Positions 24,270-31,884 of a stretch of DNA of 64,000 nt are shown piece by piece (the stretch's first letter is position 1; each line of letters starts with the position of its first letter). The position numbers and the translations under genes were made by a program. This DNA comes from Nocardioides lacusdianchii (GTDB lineage Bacteria; Actinomycetota; Actinomycetes; Propionibacteriales; Nocardioidaceae): NCBI RefSeq assembly GCF_020102855.1, contig NZ_JADHZD010000003.1, positions 186,001-250,000 of the forward strand, given 5' to 3'. The notes beneath the pieces are model-generated. The model was not told the origin of the DNA. It made no database searches and saw only the letters and a list, made by a program, of their open reading frames with translations.

Positions 24270-24275
24270 ACGCTA
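24270..24275 (-). promoter_or_regulatory. -10 element (TAGCGT) for leaderless MoxR operon
   Basis: Minus-strand TAGCGT, 7 nt (GGAGGAC), GTG at 24262. The spacer contains GGAGG only 2 nt from the GTG, too close to be a normal Shine-Dalgarno site. Confidence 0.55.
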
Positions 24276-24361
24276 GACCGGCGGGTCAACGTCGAGCGCG
24301 CTCGAAGCAGGCGGGACCGAGCGGCCGGCGGCCCAGTGACTGACTCCGGCCCCTCCCCCTC

Positions 24362-24376
24362 GGGACCTTCGACCCT
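24362..24376 (+). promoter_or_regulatory. Candidate DevR/DosR box upstream of the PNPOx-fold gene
   Basis: GGGACCTTCGACCCT aligns without gaps to the core of the mycobacterial DevR (DosR) site as I know it, GGGACTTTCGGCCCT, differing at two positions. It lies 52 bp before the ATG at 24429, a normal activator position. The adjacent genes encode a DevS-like kinase and a DevR-like regulator, which strengthens the reading. Confidence 0.55.
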
Positions 24377-24428
24377 GCCCGGTGTCCCGGGTCCGGGCAA
24401 GGCTGGAGGTCCAGCTGAAGGAGGCACG

Positions 24429-24872
24429 ATGACCACCACGACCCTTGACCTCTCCCGGGAGGACTGTGCGCGTCTGCTCACCGCCGGCGTCGCCGGCCGG
24501 GTGGCCATGGTCACGCCGACCGGTCCGCACATCGTCCCGGTGAACTACGCCGTCGACGGCGAGTCGATCCTGCTGCGCACCAGCGCCTACAGCCTGCTGG
24601 GGACCTACGGCCGCGACGCGCTGCTGTGCTTCGAGGTCGACCAGTTCGACTACGAGCTCAAGCGCGGCTGGAGCGTCGTGGTGCGCGGGCGGGCGTCGTT
24701 CGTCGACGACCAGGACGAGCTCGCCGAGATCGCCCGCACCTGGCAGCCCCGGCCGTGGGCGTCGGGCCAGCGCCACCTCGTCGTACGCATCCCGTGGACC
24801 GAGGTCACCGGGCGCCAGCTCGGCGGCGGCTGGGACCCCTGGGAGCACCTGCCCGTACGCCGTTTCGCCTGA
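24429..24872 (+). CDS. Pyridoxamine 5'-phosphate oxidase-fold (split-barrel flavin/F420-type) protein
   Basis: A 147-residue protein with 'LSREDCARLLTAGVAGRVAMVTPTGPHIVPVNYAVDG' given in part as 'AGVAGRVAMVTPTGPHIVPV', then 'ILLRTSAYSLLGTYGRDALLCFEVDQFD', shortened, and 'GWSVVVRGRASFVDD'. This is the PNPOx-like split barrel that binds FMN or F420. Comparable small proteins belong to the mycobacterial dormancy (DosR) regulon. A strong AAGGAGG site sits 5 nt before the ATG, in contrast to the leaderless neighbours, so this gene is probably regulated through a leadered transcript starting near the DevR-like box. The reaction is unknown. Confidence 0.85.
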   Translation: MTTTTLDLSREDCARLLTAGVAGRVAMVTPTGPHIVPVNYAVDGESILLRTSAYSLLGTYGRDALLCFEVDQFDYELKRGWSVVVRGRASFVDDQDELAEIARTWQPRPWASGQRHLVVRIPWTEVTGRQLGGGWDPWEHLPVRRFA

Positions 24873-24899
24873 GCGCTGACACCACGCGCCCGCGGAGGA

Positions 24900-24905
24900 C
24901 AGACT
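24900..24905 (+). promoter_or_regulatory. -10-like element (CAGACT) for leaderless kinase gene
   Basis: CAGACT, 7 nt (GGGGTCC), GTG at 24913. Confidence 0.5.
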
Positions 24906-24912
24906 GGGGTCC

Positions 24913-26484
24913 GTGACGCCTTCCCAGACCCCCGACCTCGGAGCCGACGGACGCCTGCTGCTGGAGGCAGTCACGGCGATCTCCAGCGACCTCGACCTCG
25001 CGAGCGTGCTGACCCGCATCGTCGAGGCCGCCACGGCGCTGACCGGGGCGCGCTACGGAGCTCTCGGCGTGCTCGGCAGCACCGGCGAGCTGGTCGAGTT
25101 CGTCACCACCGGCCTCGACGAGCGGACCCGCGCGCTGATCGGCGACCTGCCGCGCGGGCGCGGCATCCTGGGCGTCATCATCGACGACCCGTCCGGGCTG
25201 CGCCTGGCCGACCTGTCGGCGCACCCCTCCTCGGTCGGCTTCCCGCCGAACCATCCGCCGATGACGTCCTTCCTCGGCATGCCGGTGCGCATCCGCGGCA
25301 CCGTCTTCGGCAACCTCTACCTCACCGAGAAGGCCGGCGACGGCCCGTTCACCGCGGCCGACGAGCGCCTCGTGGAGGAGCTGGCCCGCACCGCCGGCTA
25401 CGTCATCAGCAACGCCCGCTCGTTCGCGCTGAGCGAGCGTCGCCGCCAGTGGCTCGAGGCGTCCGCCGAGCTGTCCGAGCTGCTCCAGCCGCCGGTGGAC
25501 CTGCCCACCGCCCTCGACCAGATCGTGTCCACGGCACGCCAGGTCTCGCACGCTCGCGCGGTCGCCCTGTGGTCCTCGCGTGGCCCGGAGCACGACACCG
25601 TGAGCGTGGCCCCGGACGCCAATCCCGACCGGGTGGACGAGCTGCTCGCCCGCGTCCGGCTGGACGCCACCCCGGAGGCGGGCGGGCCGGTGCACACCAG
25701 CACCGTCGACGGCGTTCCCGTGGTGGTCGTGCCGCTGCGCTCCCACCTCGCGCCGGTGACCGCGCTGGTCGCGGTGACCAAACACGGTGCCGGCCTGCTC
25801 GACGTGCAGGACCGCGACCTCTTCGCCGGCTTCGCCGACCAGGTCGCGCTGTCCCTCGACCGCACCCAGGCGCTGGCCGACCGGCAGGAGCTGGCCCTGA
25901 TCTCCGACCGCGAGCGGATCGCCCGCGACCTGCACGACGTCGTCATCCAGCGGCTCTTCGCGACCGGCCTCCAGCTCCAGGGCGTCGCTGCGATGGCCGG
26001 TGACGGCGCCGTCACCGAGCGGCTGGACAGCTCCGTGGCCGAGCTGGACGACACGATCAAGGCGATCCGCGGCACGATCTTCGAGCTGCAGGACCGCCGC
26101 GGCGACTCGCTGCGCGCGTCGGTGCGCCGCCTGGTCAAGGAGTACGTCCCGGTGCTGGGGTTCGCGCCGGCCGTGCGCACCTCCGGACCGGTCGACACCG
26201 TCGTGCCGCCCGCGGTCGGGACGCAGCTGCTCGCGGTGCTGCGCGAGGCGGTCTCCAACGTGGCCCGGCACGCACTGGCCGACAGCGCGCAGGTGGACGT
26301 CTCGGTGACCTCCGACCAGCTCGAGCTGCGGGTCGCCGACGACGGCGTCGGGCTGCCCGACGACCTCACCGAGAGCGGGCTGCGCAACGCACGCCGCCGA
26401 GCCGCCGACCTCGACGGCACGCTGGAGATCTCCCGGCTGGGCGATCGCGGGACCGTGCTGGTCTGGCGCGTCCCGCTGGGCTGA
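24913..26484 (+). CDS. devS: DevS/DosT-like GAF-GAF sensor histidine kinase
   Basis: A 523-residue soluble kinase. GAF-A (about residues 28-165) has 'ALTGARYGALGVLG' and 'GFPPNHPPMTSFLGMPVR'. His114 here aligns with the proximal heme ligand of DevS (His149), and Tyr136 in 'GNLYLTEK' aligns with the distal tyrosine, with the same 22-residue spacing. GAF-B covers about residues 195-315. The HisKA_3 box 'SDRERIARDLHDVVIQRLFATG' carries the phospho-acceptor His341. The ATPase domain has 'VLREAVSNVARHA' (N box) and 'VADDGVGLPDD' (G1). It probably senses O2, NO or CO through heme and phosphorylates the DevR-like regulator encoded 740 bp downstream on the other strand. The start is set by CAGACT plus 7 nt. 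Confidence 0.9.
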   Translation: MTPSQTPDLGADGRLLLEAVTAISSDLDLASVLTRIVEAATALTGARYGALGVLGSTGELVEFVTTGLDERTRALIGDLPRGRGILGVIIDDPSGLRLADLSAHPSSVGFPPNHPPMTSFLGMPVRIRGTVFGNLYLTEKAGDGPFTAADERLVEELARTAGYVISNARSFALSERRRQWLEASAELSELLQPPVDLPTALDQIVSTARQVSHARAVALWSSRGPEHDTVSVAPDANPDRVDELLARVRLDATPEAGGPVHTSTVDGVPVVVVPLRSHLAPVTALVAVTKHGAGLLDVQDRDLFAGFADQVALSLDRTQALADRQELALISDRERIARDLHDVVIQRLFATGLQLQGVAAMAGDGAVTERLDSSVAELDDTIKAIRGTIFELQDRRGDSLRASVRRLVKEYVPVLGFAPAVRTSGPVDTVVPPAVGTQLLAVLREAVSNVARHALADSAQVDVSVTSDQLELRVADDGVGLPDDLTESGLRNARRRAADLDGTLEISRLGDRGTVLVWRVPLG

Positions 26485-26507
26485 GCCGGACCTCCGGACA
26501 TGCCGAA

Positions 26508-26536
26508 GGGCCCGGCGCCGGGGAGGCGCCGGGCCC
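26508..26536. terminator. Bidirectional hairpin between kinase and DoxX-like genes
   Basis: Perfect 12-nt arms (26508-26519 and 26525-26536) with a 5-nt GGGGA loop, located between two convergent stop codons. Confidence 0.8.
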
Positions 26537-26550
26537 CTGGGGGCCTGGTG

Positions 26551-27138
26551 TCAGCGCAGGACGGGGTGGTTCTCGACCACCTCGGTGCGGTTCCACCAGT
26601 GACCCAGCCCCCACGTGGTGCCGGCCGCGCCGAGCGCGAGCACCGCCATCACGATGATGCCGACGAGGTGATCGTCGACGACCGGGTTGTTCTCCAGCGG
26701 GAGCGCGGCGGCGTACATGAAGGCGTACATGAGCGCGCCTGCCGCGGTGCCGATCCGCATGGCCACACCGAGGAGGAGGGTGACGCCGATGCCGAGCAGG
26801 CCGAGCATGAACAGCCAGTCGACCACGGCGCTGCCGGCGAGGCCGTTGAAGAAGCCCTTGAACGGGTTGTTCTCCGGGATGGCGAAGCTGAGGAATCCCT
26901 CGGTGGGGCTCGCCCCGTTGATCCAGGCTGCGTCGCCGAACCGGTCGAGGTTGCCCTCCTGGTCGTAGCCGGTGTGGAAGCCCAGCGCGAAGGTCTTGTC
27001 GAGGAAGGCCCACAGGAAGGTGATCCCGAAGGCGATCCGCAGGGTGGCCAGGGCCCGGTCGAACCAGGTGCTCTGGTCGTGGTGGGCCGGAACCTGAACT
27101 GCATCGGTCTCGTCGCTGCGACGGTGGATGACGCTCAT
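26551..27138 (-). CDS. DoxX-like / thiosulfate:quinone oxidoreductase-type membrane protein
   Basis: A 195-residue membrane protein with four predicted helices ('TLRIAFGITFLWAFLDKTFAL', 'WLFMLGLLGIGVTLLLGVAM', 'AAGALMYAFMYAAALPL', 'LVGIIVMAVLALGAAGTTW', each in part). 'FLDKTFALGFHTGY' matches the DoxX/DoxD-related family signature. DoxX relatives take part in thiosulfate or thiol oxidation and in redox stress complexes. The ATG at 27138 is favoured because AAGGAGG lies 8 nt upstream; the ATG at 27144 is too close to it. Its location between kinase and regulator, with a DevR-like box about 95 bp upstream, suggests hypoxia/NO control. Confidence 0.8.
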   Translation of the reverse strand: MSVIHRRSDETDAVQVPAHHDQSTWFDRALATLRIAFGITFLWAFLDKTFALGFHTGYDQEGNLDRFGDAAWINGASPTEGFLSFAIPENNPFKGFFNGLAGSAVVDWLFMLGLLGIGVTLLLGVAMRIGTAAGALMYAFMYAAALPLENNPVVDDHLVGIIVMAVLALGAAGTTWGLGHWWNRTEVVENHPVLR

Positions 27139-27219
27139 CGTCATCCCCTCCTTCTGTGGTGTGTTTTCTGGGTCACCACCAGAGTCGCGTGAGGAGCAGG
27201 CGCGCAGCAGGGTCTCCGG

Positions 27220-27879
27220 TCACCGTCCGGAGGGACCTTGGTCCCCCAGCAGCTTGGAGGCCAGCACGGCGGCCTGGGTGCGCCGCTCGAGGCCGAGCTT
27301 GGCCAGGATGCTGGAGACGTAGTTCTTGACCGTCTTCTCGGCGAGGAACATCTTCTCGGCGATCTGCCGGTTGGTCAGGCCCTCGGCGATGTGGCCGAGC
27401 AGGATCCGCTCCTGGTCGGTCAGCGAGGACAGCTCGTCGGGCGTGCTCGGCCCACTGCGGATCCGCTCGAGGACGGTCGCGGTCATCGCCGGGTCGATGA
27501 GCGACTTCCCCGACGCCACGTGGCGCACCGCGGTGACCAGGTCGGAGCTGCGGATCTCCTTGAGGACGTAGCCGGAGGCGCCGGCCATGATCGCGGCGAA
27601 GAGCGCCTCGTCGTCGTCGTACGAGGTGAGGATGAGGGCGTTGATCGTGGGGTCGACGGCCCGCACCGCGCGGCACACCTCGATGCCCGAGCCGTCGGGC
27701 AGGCGGGCGTCGAGGACCGCCACGTGGGGCCGGAGCGCGGGGATCCGCGCGGTGGCCTCGAGGGCGCTGGCGGACTCACCGACCACCTCGATGTCGTCCT
27801 GCTGCTCGAGCAGGAACCTCAGCCCCTGGCGTACGACGTCGTGGTCGTCGAGGAGGTAGACGCGGATCGTTTCGGCCAT
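27220..27879 (-). CDS. devR: DevR/DosR-like NarL-family response regulator
   Basis: A 219-residue regulator. The receiver domain has the acidic pair in 'RVYLLDDHDVVRQGL', the phospho-acceptor in 'VAVLDARLPDGSGIEVC' (Asp54) and the lysine in 'ASGYVLKEIRSS'. The DNA-binding domain 'LTDQERILLGHIAEGLTNRQ...KMFLAEKTVKNYVSSILAKLG' and the C-terminal 'MERRTQAAV'-type helix (here LERRTQAAVLASKL) closely match the mycobacterial DevR/DosR that I recall, including the residues that contact the GGGAC half-site. ATG at 27879 gives the family start (MAETIRVYLL); upstream starts add little. It is the likely partner of the GAF-GAF kinase. Confidence 0.9.
   Translation of the reverse strand: MAETIRVYLLDDHDVVRQGLRFLLEQQDDIEVVGESASALEATARIPALRPHVAVLDARLPDGSGIEVCRAVRAVDPTINALILTSYDDDEALFAAIMAGASGYVLKEIRSSDLVTAVRHVASGKSLIDPAMTATVLERIRSGPSTPDELSSLTDQERILLGHIAEGLTNRQIAEKMFLAEKTVKNYVSSILAKLGLERRTQAAVLASKLLGDQGPSGR
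27232..27245 (-). promoter_or_regulatory. Candidate DevR/DosR box upstream of the DoxX-like gene
   Basis: GGGACC-TT-GGTCCC, a 6-bp inverted repeat with a 2-nt centre, matching the GGGAC...GTCCC dyad of the DevR palindrome. It overlaps the last codons of the regulator gene and lies about 95 bp before the DoxX-like start. Chance occurrence in GC-rich coding DNA cannot be excluded. Confidence 0.4.
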
Positions 27880-27942
27880 GCGGCACATTCCACCAGACAA
27901 GCCGTCCGTGGTGGGAGAGATCGGGGCAGCAGACCTGACGGC

Positions 27943-28479
27943 TCAGACGTCCGTCGCGCCGTCGATCGACTGCCGGACCAGGTCGGCGTGACCGGCGTGA
28001 CGGGCGTACTCCTCGAGCATGTGCACCAGGACCCACCGCACGGTCGCGGTGTCGCCCTTCGCCGGGTCGCGCGGACGTGCGACCGGCCGGTCCAGGTCCG
28101 GGTCGGCGGCCAGCGCGGCGTCGAGGCACGCGTCCGAGCGCACGATCGCGGCGGCGAGCAGCGCGTCGAGCTCGGCGTGGGCCTCACCCGACGCGCTGTG
28201 CCAGTCCCAGTCGGGGTCGTCGTCCCACGGCGCGGTGTCCCACGGAGGGGCCGGCTCGCGGCCGGCGAGGTTGTAGGAGAACCAGTAGTCCTCGACGAAG
28301 GCGAGGTGCTTGAGCATGCCGCCGAGCGTGAGGTCGCTCGGCGCGAGCGACTGGTCGAGCTGGGCGTCGCTCAGGCCGGCGGCCTGGAGCCGGATCGTCG
28401 CGCGGTAGTGGTCGAGGAAGCCGCGCAGCATCCCCACCTCGTCGGCACTGTAGGGCGGTGCGGGCCGCTCGATCGTCAT
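27943..28479 (-). CDS. DinB-family (DUF664) protein
   Basis: A 178-residue four-helix protein. 'LRGFLDHYRATIRLQAAGLSDAQLDQ', given in part, 'TLGGMLKHLAFVEDYWFSYNL' (first His ligand) and 'TVRWVLVHMLEEYARHAGHADLVRQSIDG' (further His ligands, 'H..EEYARHAGH') match the DUF664/DinB-like mycothiol- or bacillithiol-dependent transferase fold. Given the mca gene nearby, a thiol-dependent S-transferase role is plausible. The ATG at 28479 is preceded by TAGGTT plus 6 nt. Confidence 0.88.
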   Translation of the reverse strand: MTIERPAPPYSADEVGMLRGFLDHYRATIRLQAAGLSDAQLDQSLAPSDLTLGGMLKHLAFVEDYWFSYNLAGREPAPPWDTAPWDDDPDWDWHSASGEAHAELDALLAAAIVRSDACLDAALAADPDLDRPVARPRDPAKGDTATVRWVLVHMLEEYARHAGHADLVRQSIDGATDV

Positions 28480-28485
28480 GGCCCG

Positions 28486-28491
28486 AACCTA
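28486..28491 (-). promoter_or_regulatory. -10 element (TAGGTT) for leaderless DinB-family gene
   Basis: Minus-strand TAGGTT, 6 nt (CGGGCC), ATG at 28479. Confidence 0.55.
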
Positions 28492-28496
28492 GTGCG

Positions 28497-29036
28497 TCAG
28501 AGCACCGGCCCCTCGCCGCGGAGCTTGTCGACCTCGGCCATCGCGTCCCGGAGCTGTCCCAGCCACTCGTCGGCGTGCTCCCCCACCAGACGGACCGACC
28601 ACGCGAGCGCGTCGGACCGCGACCGCGCGACCCCGGCGTCGACCAGGGTGTCGAGCACCCGACGCTCGGGCTGGCGCAGCCGCGTCATCACCGGCGCTGC
28701 CACGTGGGTGAAGAGCACCTCGGTGTCGCCGAGCCGCACCCCCCACGAGACCTTGCGCTGGTAGCGCTCCTGCGCCTCCAGCGCGACCTCGATCCGCTCG
28801 GCGCGGGTCTCGGAGCGGAACCGGCTGATCCGGCCCTCCGCCTCGGCGCCGCTCACGTCGTCGGCGGCGAGCGTGCCCACCACCAGGATCTCCTCGCGGT
28901 CGACGGTGACGTCGACCGCGCTGAACCATGCCTCGGGCAGGCGCCCGTGGAACCACTCGGACGCACTGCTCGCGTCGGGCAGGTCGGCGACCTGCCACCC
29001 GCCGCGGCGACCGCGGCGGCTCTCGTCTGTCTTCAT
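28497..29036 (-). CDS. Actinobacterial protein of unknown function with ribbon-helix-helix-like C-terminal region
   Basis: A 179-residue protein with no named family that I can assign. The N-terminal 110 residues are mixed alpha/beta and charged ('WFSAVDVTVDREEILVVGTL', 'RFRSETRAERIEVALEAQER'). The C-terminal part 'TRLRQPERRVLDTLVDAGVARSRSDALAWSVRLV' has the strand-helix-turn-helix spacing of ribbon-helix-helix repressors, followed by an amphipathic helix ending in MAEVDKLRGEG. ATG at 29036 is preceded by two 8-bp direct repeats of ATGTAA that could be its operator. The neighbours are the divergent YchJ gene and the downstream DinB gene. Confidence 0.65.
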   Translation of the reverse strand: MKTDESRRGRRGGWQVADLPDASSASEWFHGRLPEAWFSAVDVTVDREEILVVGTLAADDVSGAEAEGRISRFRSETRAERIEVALEAQERYQRKVSWGVRLGDTEVLFTHVAAPVMTRLRQPERRVLDTLVDAGVARSRSDALAWSVRLVGEHADEWLGQLRDAMAEVDKLRGEGPVL

Positions 29037-29052
29037 GCTTACATGATTACAT
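29037..29052 (-). promoter_or_regulatory. 8-bp direct repeats (ATGTAATC ATGTAAGC) at the start of the RHH-like gene
   Basis: On the minus strand two ATGTAA-type octamers sit directly before the ATG, which itself begins a third partial copy. The run is AT-rich compared with its surroundings and includes a TAATCA -10-like hexamer at leaderless distance. An autoregulatory operator is a reasonable inference. Confidence 0.45.
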
Positions 29053-29072
29053 CGCAACACAAACGACGTCGA

Positions 29073-29078
29073 TAGGCT
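29073..29078 (+). promoter_or_regulatory. -10 element (TAGGCT) for leaderless YchJ-family gene
   Basis: TAGGCT, 7 nt (CACCTCC), GTG at 29086. Confidence 0.6.
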
Positions 29079-29085
29079 CACCTCC

Positions 29086-29436
29086 GTGCCGACCACCCCC
29101 TGCCCGTGCGGCACCGGCGAGGCGTACGACGCCTGCTGCGGACCGCTGCTGGCCAACACCGTGCAGGCGACCTGCCCGGAGCAGCTGATGCGCTCGCGCT
29201 ACACCGCCAACGTCCGCGGCGACGCCGACCACCTCTTCCGGACCTGGCACCCGCGCACCCGTCCCGACGACGTCGCGCCCGACCCGGCGATCCGCTGGAC
29301 CGGTCTCCGGGTCCTCGCCGCGGAGGGCGACACGGTCGAGTTCGTGGCGTCCTGGGACGGCGGCTCGATGCACGAGGTGAGCCGGTTCGAGCAGCGCGCC
29401 GGACGGTGGGTCTACGTCGACGGCGACGTCACGTAG
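29086..29436 (+). CDS. YchJ family (UPF0225) SEC-C motif protein
   Basis: A 116-residue protein. The N-terminal zinc-binding 'CPCGTGEAYDACCGPLL' is the SEC-C-like motif of YchJ. It is followed by 'PEQLMRSRYTAN' and an NTF2-like domain ('DHLFRTWHPRTRP', 'VEFVASWDGGSMHEVSRFEQ', 'GRWVYVDGDV'). Length and order fit single-motif YchJ proteins; E. coli YchJ carries a second C-terminal SEC-C. Function unknown. It overlaps the convergent YigZ gene by 8 bp at the 3' end. Confidence 0.9.
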   Translation: MPTTPCPCGTGEAYDACCGPLLANTVQATCPEQLMRSRYTANVRGDADHLFRTWHPRTRPDDVAPDPAIRWTGLRVLAAEGDTVEFVASWDGGSMHEVSRFEQRAGRWVYVDGDVT

Positions 29437-30058
29437 ACAGGTCGACCCAGCGCTCGCCCACGGCCTCGGGCGCCGATGCGCCGCCGGTGGCGGCGGCGAC
29501 CAGCTCCGCCACGCGGTCCACCTCGTCGGCGGGTGCGGCGAGCAGCAGCCGGACCCGGGCGTCGTACGTCGTCGCGAGCACCGTCACGCCCCGCGACCGC
29601 AGCTCGCCCTCCACGCGTCCGGCATCGGCGTGGTCGAGGTCCAGCGCGAGCTCGGTGAGCAGTGCGCGTCGCAGCGTGCCCGCCTCGGCCAGCGCGGCGC
29701 GTACGGCGTCCCCGTAGGCCCGCACCAGGCCGCCGGCGCCGAGCAGCGTCCCTCCGAACCACCGGGTGACCACCGCCGCGACGTCGGTGACCCCGGCGCC
29801 GCGGAGCACGTCCAGCATCGGCGCGCCGGCCGTCCCGGCCGGCTCGCCGTCGTCGGAGGAGCGTTGGAGGGCACCGTCCGGGCCGAGCACGAAGGCCGAG
29901 CAGTGGTGCCGGGCGTCCCAGTGCTCGCGCCGCAGCGACGCCACGAGCGCACGAGCCTCGTCCTCGTCGGCGACGCGGCGCAGCGTGCACAGGAAGCGCG
30001 AGCCGCGGTCCTCCACCTCGCCGGTGGCGTCGCGGGCGACGGTGAGATAGCTCGTCAC
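29429..30058 (-). CDS. YigZ/IMPACT family protein
   Basis: A 209-residue protein with the IMPACT N-terminal domain ('EDRGSRFLCTLRRVADEDEA', in part; 'WDARHHCSAFVLG'; 'SDDGEPAGTAGAPMLDVL'; 'VVTRWFGGTLLGAGGLVRAYG') and a shorter DUF1949-like C-terminal domain. The family is linked to translation regulation in eukaryotes (IMPACT) and is uncharacterised in most bacteria. GTG at 30058 overlaps the YihY gene stop (GTGA), so the two are co-transcribed. Confidence 0.92.
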   Translation of the reverse strand: MTSYLTVARDATGEVEDRGSRFLCTLRRVADEDEARALVASLRREHWDARHHCSAFVLGPDGALQRSSDDGEPAGTAGAPMLDVLRGAGVTDVAAVVTRWFGGTLLGAGGLVRAYGDAVRAALAEAGTLRRALLTELALDLDHADAGRVEGELRSRGVTVLATTYDARVRLLLAAPADEVDRVAELVAAATGGASAPEAVGERWVDLST

Positions 30059-31068
30059 GCCGGCTTGTCGGACGCCTCGTCGGGCTCCCGCTCGGCCGGC
30101 CCCGGCTCCCAGCGCACCACCACCTTCTCGAAGCCCTTGTGCCGCTGCATGCGGGCATAGAGGGCGTACGCCTCACGGTCGGCGTCGGTGAGCTGCACGT
30201 TGTCGGTGAAGGGCGTGAGCAGGGCTCGTGGCCACAGCCGCCGCGCGAGGACCACGTTGACCTCGGTCGAGAGCACCGCCATGACCGCGCCGATCCAGAG
30301 GAAGCCGATGAGGCCCAGGACCAGCCCGAAGGTGCTGGTCATCGACGAGGTGTTGACCAGCACCCGGTCGACGTAGGCGGCGCCGCCGAGCTGGAGCAGC
30401 TGCCACAGCACGGCGAGGGTGAAGCCGCCGGGCGCGGCACGCCAGAACGAGTGCTGGCCGGTCGCGGCGAAGCGGAACAGGTAGGTCAGCCCGGTGCCGA
30501 CGACCAGGACCGTGATCACCGGGAGCACCCCCTTGATGCCGTCGCCGATGACCTCGGTGAACACGTCGGTGGTGCTGGCGATGGTGGAGACGATCGTGAC
30601 GGCGAGCAGTGACAGGCCTGCGGTCAGGAGCAGCAACAGCGTCTTCACCCGGGCGTAGAAGGGGTTGGGGCGACTGTTGCGCGGGACGGACCACGCCACG
30701 TGCTGGGTGTTCTGCAGCGCCTGGCCGAGCCCCAGCGCGCCGTAGAGGGCGGCGAGGCCACCGACCGCGACACCGGCGAACGATCCCTGGAGGCCCTCGG
30801 GTCGGCCGAGCTCGTCACCGATGATCGGGAACTGGGCGAGCGCGGAGTCGAGGATCGACTCCTGCCAGTTGGGCTCTCCGCGCAGGATGATGCCGAGGAT
30901 CGACGTGCCGAGCAGCATCAGCGGGAAGATCGCGATGAAGGCGTAGTAGGTGAGCGCCGCCGCGAGGTAGGGGCCCTGGTCGTCGAAGTACTTGTAGATC
31001 ACCGCGAGGGGAAAGCCCAGGACGGGGTGGCGGCGCTGGAACGCGTCGACTGACTCCACGGCTCCCAC
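30055..31068 (-). CDS. YihY/virulence factor BrkB family membrane protein
   Basis: A 337-residue protein with six predicted transmembrane segments. Signature stretches are 'LAAALTYYAFIAIFPLMLLG', 'YGALGLGQALQNTQHVAW', 'LSLLAVTIVSTIAS', 'TGLTYLFRFAATGQHSFWRAAPG', in part, and 'GFLWIGAVMAVLSTEVNVVLA'. It has a hydrophilic C terminus. The family was once misassigned as RNase BN and has no firm function. GTG at 31068 follows TAGCCT plus 6 nt. Confidence 0.92.
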   Translation of the reverse strand: MGAVESVDAFQRRHPVLGFPLAVIYKYFDDQGPYLAAALTYYAFIAIFPLMLLGTSILGIILRGEPNWQESILDSALAQFPIIGDELGRPEGLQGSFAGVAVGGLAALYGALGLGQALQNTQHVAWSVPRNSRPNPFYARVKTLLLLLTAGLSLLAVTIVSTIASTTDVFTEVIGDGIKGVLPVITVLVVGTGLTYLFRFAATGQHSFWRAAPGGFTLAVLWQLLQLGGAAYVDRVLVNTSSMTSTFGLVLGLIGFLWIGAVMAVLSTEVNVVLARRLWPRALLTPFTDNVQLTDADREAYALYARMQRHKGFEKVVVRWEPGPAEREPDEASDKPA

Positions 31069-31074
31069 GGGGGG

Positions 31075-31080
31075 AGGCTA
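31075..31080 (-). promoter_or_regulatory. -10 element (TAGCCT) for leaderless YihY-YigZ operon
   Basis: Minus-strand TAGCCT, 6 nt (CCCCCC), GTG at 31068. Confidence 0.55.
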
Positions 31081-31103
31081 CCGCCTGGGTGAGCGGCGCC
31101 TGC

Positions 31104-31883
31104 TCACCACCAGCCGAGCAGCTGCCCGCCGAGTCGGACCACGAAGCCGGTGACGACGACGAGGAAGAACGCGCGGACGAACTTCGCGCCGCGCGCCATC
31201 GCCAGCCGGGCCCCGAGGTAGCCGCCGGCGATGTTGGCCGCGGCCATCGGCAGGGCCAGCTGCCAGATGACCGCGCCCTGCGGCACGAAGACGATGAGCG
31301 CGGCCAGGTTGGTCGCCCAGTTGGCGAGCTTGGCCTTGGCCGAGGCCTCGAGGAAGTTGTAGCCGAGCAGCCCGACGAGGGCGAAGACGAGGAACGAGCC
31401 GGTGCCGGGCCCGATGGCGCCGTCGTAGAAGCCGATCGTCAGGCCGGTGAGCAGGACCGCGGTCAGGTGCTGGCCGCCGGCGAACCGCAGGCTGGTGAGC
31501 TCACCGACGCTGGGGCGGAACCAGACGTAGCCGCCGACGAGCACCAGCACGACCAGGATGATCGGGTCGAAGGCACTGCGCGGCAGCAGCGATGCCACCA
31601 GGGCGCCACCCGCCGAGCCGACGAACGCCGCACCCATCAGCGGCAGGAACGTCCGTGGGTCGGGGCGGATGCGCCGGACGTACGTCGCCGCGCTGATCGA
31701 CGTGCCGCAGAAGGACGCGAGCTTGTTGGTGGCCGCGATCTGGACGACCGAGGCCCCGGGCAGGCCGACGAGCAGGGCGGGCAGCTGGACCAGCCCGCCA
31801 CCGCCGACGACGGCGTCGACGAAGCCAGCCACCAGGGCCGCGAGGACCAGGAAGCCGATGACCTCGCCCGAGAGGTCCCCCAC
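31104..31883 (-). CDS. Sulfite exporter TauE/SafE family protein
   Basis: A 259-residue membrane protein with about eight hydrophobic segments. The repeated family motifs are 'GFVDAVVGGGGLVQLPALL' near the N terminus and 'GFYDGAIGPGTGSFLVFAL' in the middle, with 'ATNKLASFCGT' and 'ASAKAKLANWATN' as the paired helical motifs. TauE/SafE proteins export sulfite, sulfoacetate or related anions. The gene lies 1 nt after a lipoprotein gene in the cbs operon, which fits a role in disposing of sulfur oxyanions or sulfide-derived products from cysteine metabolism. Substrate unproven. Confidence 0.9.
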   Translation of the reverse strand: MGDLSGEVIGFLVLAALVAGFVDAVVGGGGLVQLPALLVGLPGASVVQIAATNKLASFCGTSISAATYVRRIRPDPRTFLPLMGAAFVGSAGGALVASLLPRSAFDPIILVVLVLVGGYVWFRPSVGELTSLRFAGGQHLTAVLLTGLTIGFYDGAIGPGTGSFLVFALVGLLGYNFLEASAKAKLANWATNLAALIVFVPQGAVIWQLALPMAAANIAGGYLGARLAMARGAKFVRAFFLVVVTGFVVRLGGQLLGWW

Positions 31884-31884
31884 G

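Noticed and set aside
24312..24326. Additional DevR-like site (GGGACCGAGCGGCCG)
   Set aside because: Only the first half-site matches. The second half lacks the CCC and the spacing is wrong.
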